The notes under the pieces were generated by a model, which ran no database searches, was not told the DNA's origin, and saw nothing but the letters and a program-made list of their open reading frames with translations. From NCBI GenBank assembly GCA_050302175.1, contig JBNLAN010000010.1, positions 62,001-126,000 of the forward strand: a DNA stretch of 64,000 bases, written 5' to 3'. Made by a program: the position numbers and the translations under genes. Positions 63,231 through 64,000 of this stretch are shown one piece after another; the first letter of the stretch is position 1, and each line of letters begins with the position of its first letter. This DNA is from JBNLAN01 sp050302175. Its GTDB lineage: Bacteria > Pseudomonadota > Zetaproteobacteria > Mariprofundales > Mariprofundaceae.

Positions 63231-64000
63231 TCACCCTCTCAGAGACGCCCCGAACTGTTTCTCCATCGCCTGCACGATCGCAGCCGACACGGCATCCGCC
63301 TCTTCAAGCTTCAGCGTGCGATCCGGGGCCTGCAGCACGAAACGGATACCCAGGCTCACCTGCCCATCCGGCACGCCCTTGCCGAGATAGCGATCGAAAA
63401 TCACCGCCTCGCTCAACAGTTGCCCGCCGGCTTTGCGTGCCGCCTGCAAAATCTCCTCAGCCGTCAACTTACGATCGAACAGGAATACCAGATCGCGCGA
63501 TACGCTCGGGAACTCCGGGATCGGTGCGAATTTAGGCATCTTTGCCTGTGGAAGTTTGCCAAGATCGACTTCAGCTACATACACGGGAGCGTCGAGATCG
63601 AAGCGATCCGCAATCGCTGCATCCACGCGACCAATACGCCCCACTTCGCTGCGACCGACCAGAATCTTCGCCGACTGCCCCGCCTGCAGGCCGGGGAGTC
63701 CATCCTCGGCAATAAAACGCGCCTGCGCCCCCATGCGGGAGAGCCATGCTTCCACTTCACCCTTCAGATCGAAGAAATCAGCCGCACGCGCATCGCCATA
63801 CCACGAATCGCCCTGCCATTCGCCGGTGAGCAGCCAGGCCAGCATATCGGTCTCGACATAGCCTTTGCCGGAATCGGTATAGGTGCGCCCCTTCTCCACC
63901 AGTGCGGCGCACGCCTGTTGCCGGTTGAGATTGTGTTTCGCCACATTCAGCAGCCCCGGCCAGATACTGCGACGCATCACGCCCATCGCATCGGAGATCG
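63231..64000 (-). CDS. pheT: Phenylalanyl-tRNA synthetase beta subunit, C-terminal part
   Basis: The frame stays open through the right edge (ISDAMGVMRRSIWPGLL spans the apparent internal Met at 63986), so this is the 3' part of pheT. The visible 256 codons cover the end of the catalytic-like B6-B7 core and the C-terminal FDX-ACB anticodon-binding domain (PEFPSVSRDLVFLFDRKL onwards). rnhB follows, overlapping or nearly so. Confidence 0.93.
   Translation of the reverse strand, partial: ISDAMGVMRRSIWPGLLNVAKHNLNRQQACAALVEKGRTYTDSGKGYVETDMLAWLLTGEWQGDSWYGDARAADFFDLKGEVEAWLSRMGAQARFIAEDGLPGLQAGQSAKILVGRSEVGRIGRVDAAIADRFDLDAPVYVAEVDLGKLPQAKMPKFAPIPEFPSVSRDLVFLFDRKLTAEEILQAARKAGGQLLSEAVIFDRYLGKGVPDGQVSLGIRFVLQAPDRTLKLEEADAVSAAIVQAMEKQFGASLRG

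Overview
The window is a densely packed stretch of about 64 kb from a Gram-negative proteobacterial chromosome. Outer-membrane and lipid A functions (an LptG-like permease, an LpxH-like phosphoesterase), the FimV/TruA/Asd/LeuB order and the ffh-rpsP-rimM-trmD-rplS order all point there. An iron- or sulfur-oxidising lineage such as Zetaproteobacteria would fit, but that is an inference from gene content, not a proven placement. No rRNA, tRNA, CRISPR array, transposase or phage gene is visible. Most genes lie on the minus strand in long operons with ATGA, GTGA or TGATG overlaps.

Left end (1-10.1 kb): a sulfur-assimilation cluster, read right to left. A sigma70-type promoter is followed by a SAM-I riboswitch with an intrinsic terminator, then threonine synthase (thrC), a ThiS/MoaD-like sulfur carrier that ends in Gly-Gly-Cys, a stand-alone NIL-domain protein, cysteine synthase (cysK), a MoeB/ThiF E1-like enzyme, a two-half sulfite/nitrite reductase fused to a TusA domain, a radical-SAM-like domain fused to an SLC13 permease, and an APS reductase (cysH, cut by the window edge). 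Read together, sulfate is reduced to sulfide and probably loaded as a thiocarboxylate on the carrier for cysteine or homocysteine synthesis, under SAM control. Two families of structured intergenic repeats lie inside this cluster. This is the most interesting system in the window.

Middle (10-31.9 kb): a LuxR-type response regulator, lptG, suhB and a membrane hybrid histidine kinase, followed by housekeeping blocks: fimV / membrane protein / truA; asd, leuB, nrdR, glyA; the ffh-rpsP-rimM-trmD-SPOUT methyltransferase-rplS ribosome block; a tiny lipoprotein gene; guaA and guaB. rimM is odd: it lacks a good start codon and carries a terminator-like hairpin in its first codons, and rpsP has a long Ala/Glu tail.

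32-44.5 kb: an LpxH-like/glycosyltransferase/dgkA operon, an isolated secreted metalloprotease, pyruvate:ferredoxin oxidoreductase (nifJ) with a GltD-like electron-transfer partner, a dicarboxylate/amino-acid symporter, a membrane-anchored beta-propeller-like protein and a periplasmic glutaredoxin.

44.5-53.2 kb: a five-gene operon matching E. coli ynbABCD in order, with an added PlsC acyltransferase, which suggests an uncharacterised phospholipid route; a large DUF2339 membrane protein is upstream.

53.2-64 kb: a TetR regulator with a large symmetrical operator, a dsrE-like/tusA pair, then mutS-glnD-patatin-nucleotidyltransferase-ZIP transporter as one overlapping operon, and rnhB with the 3' end of pheT at the right edge.
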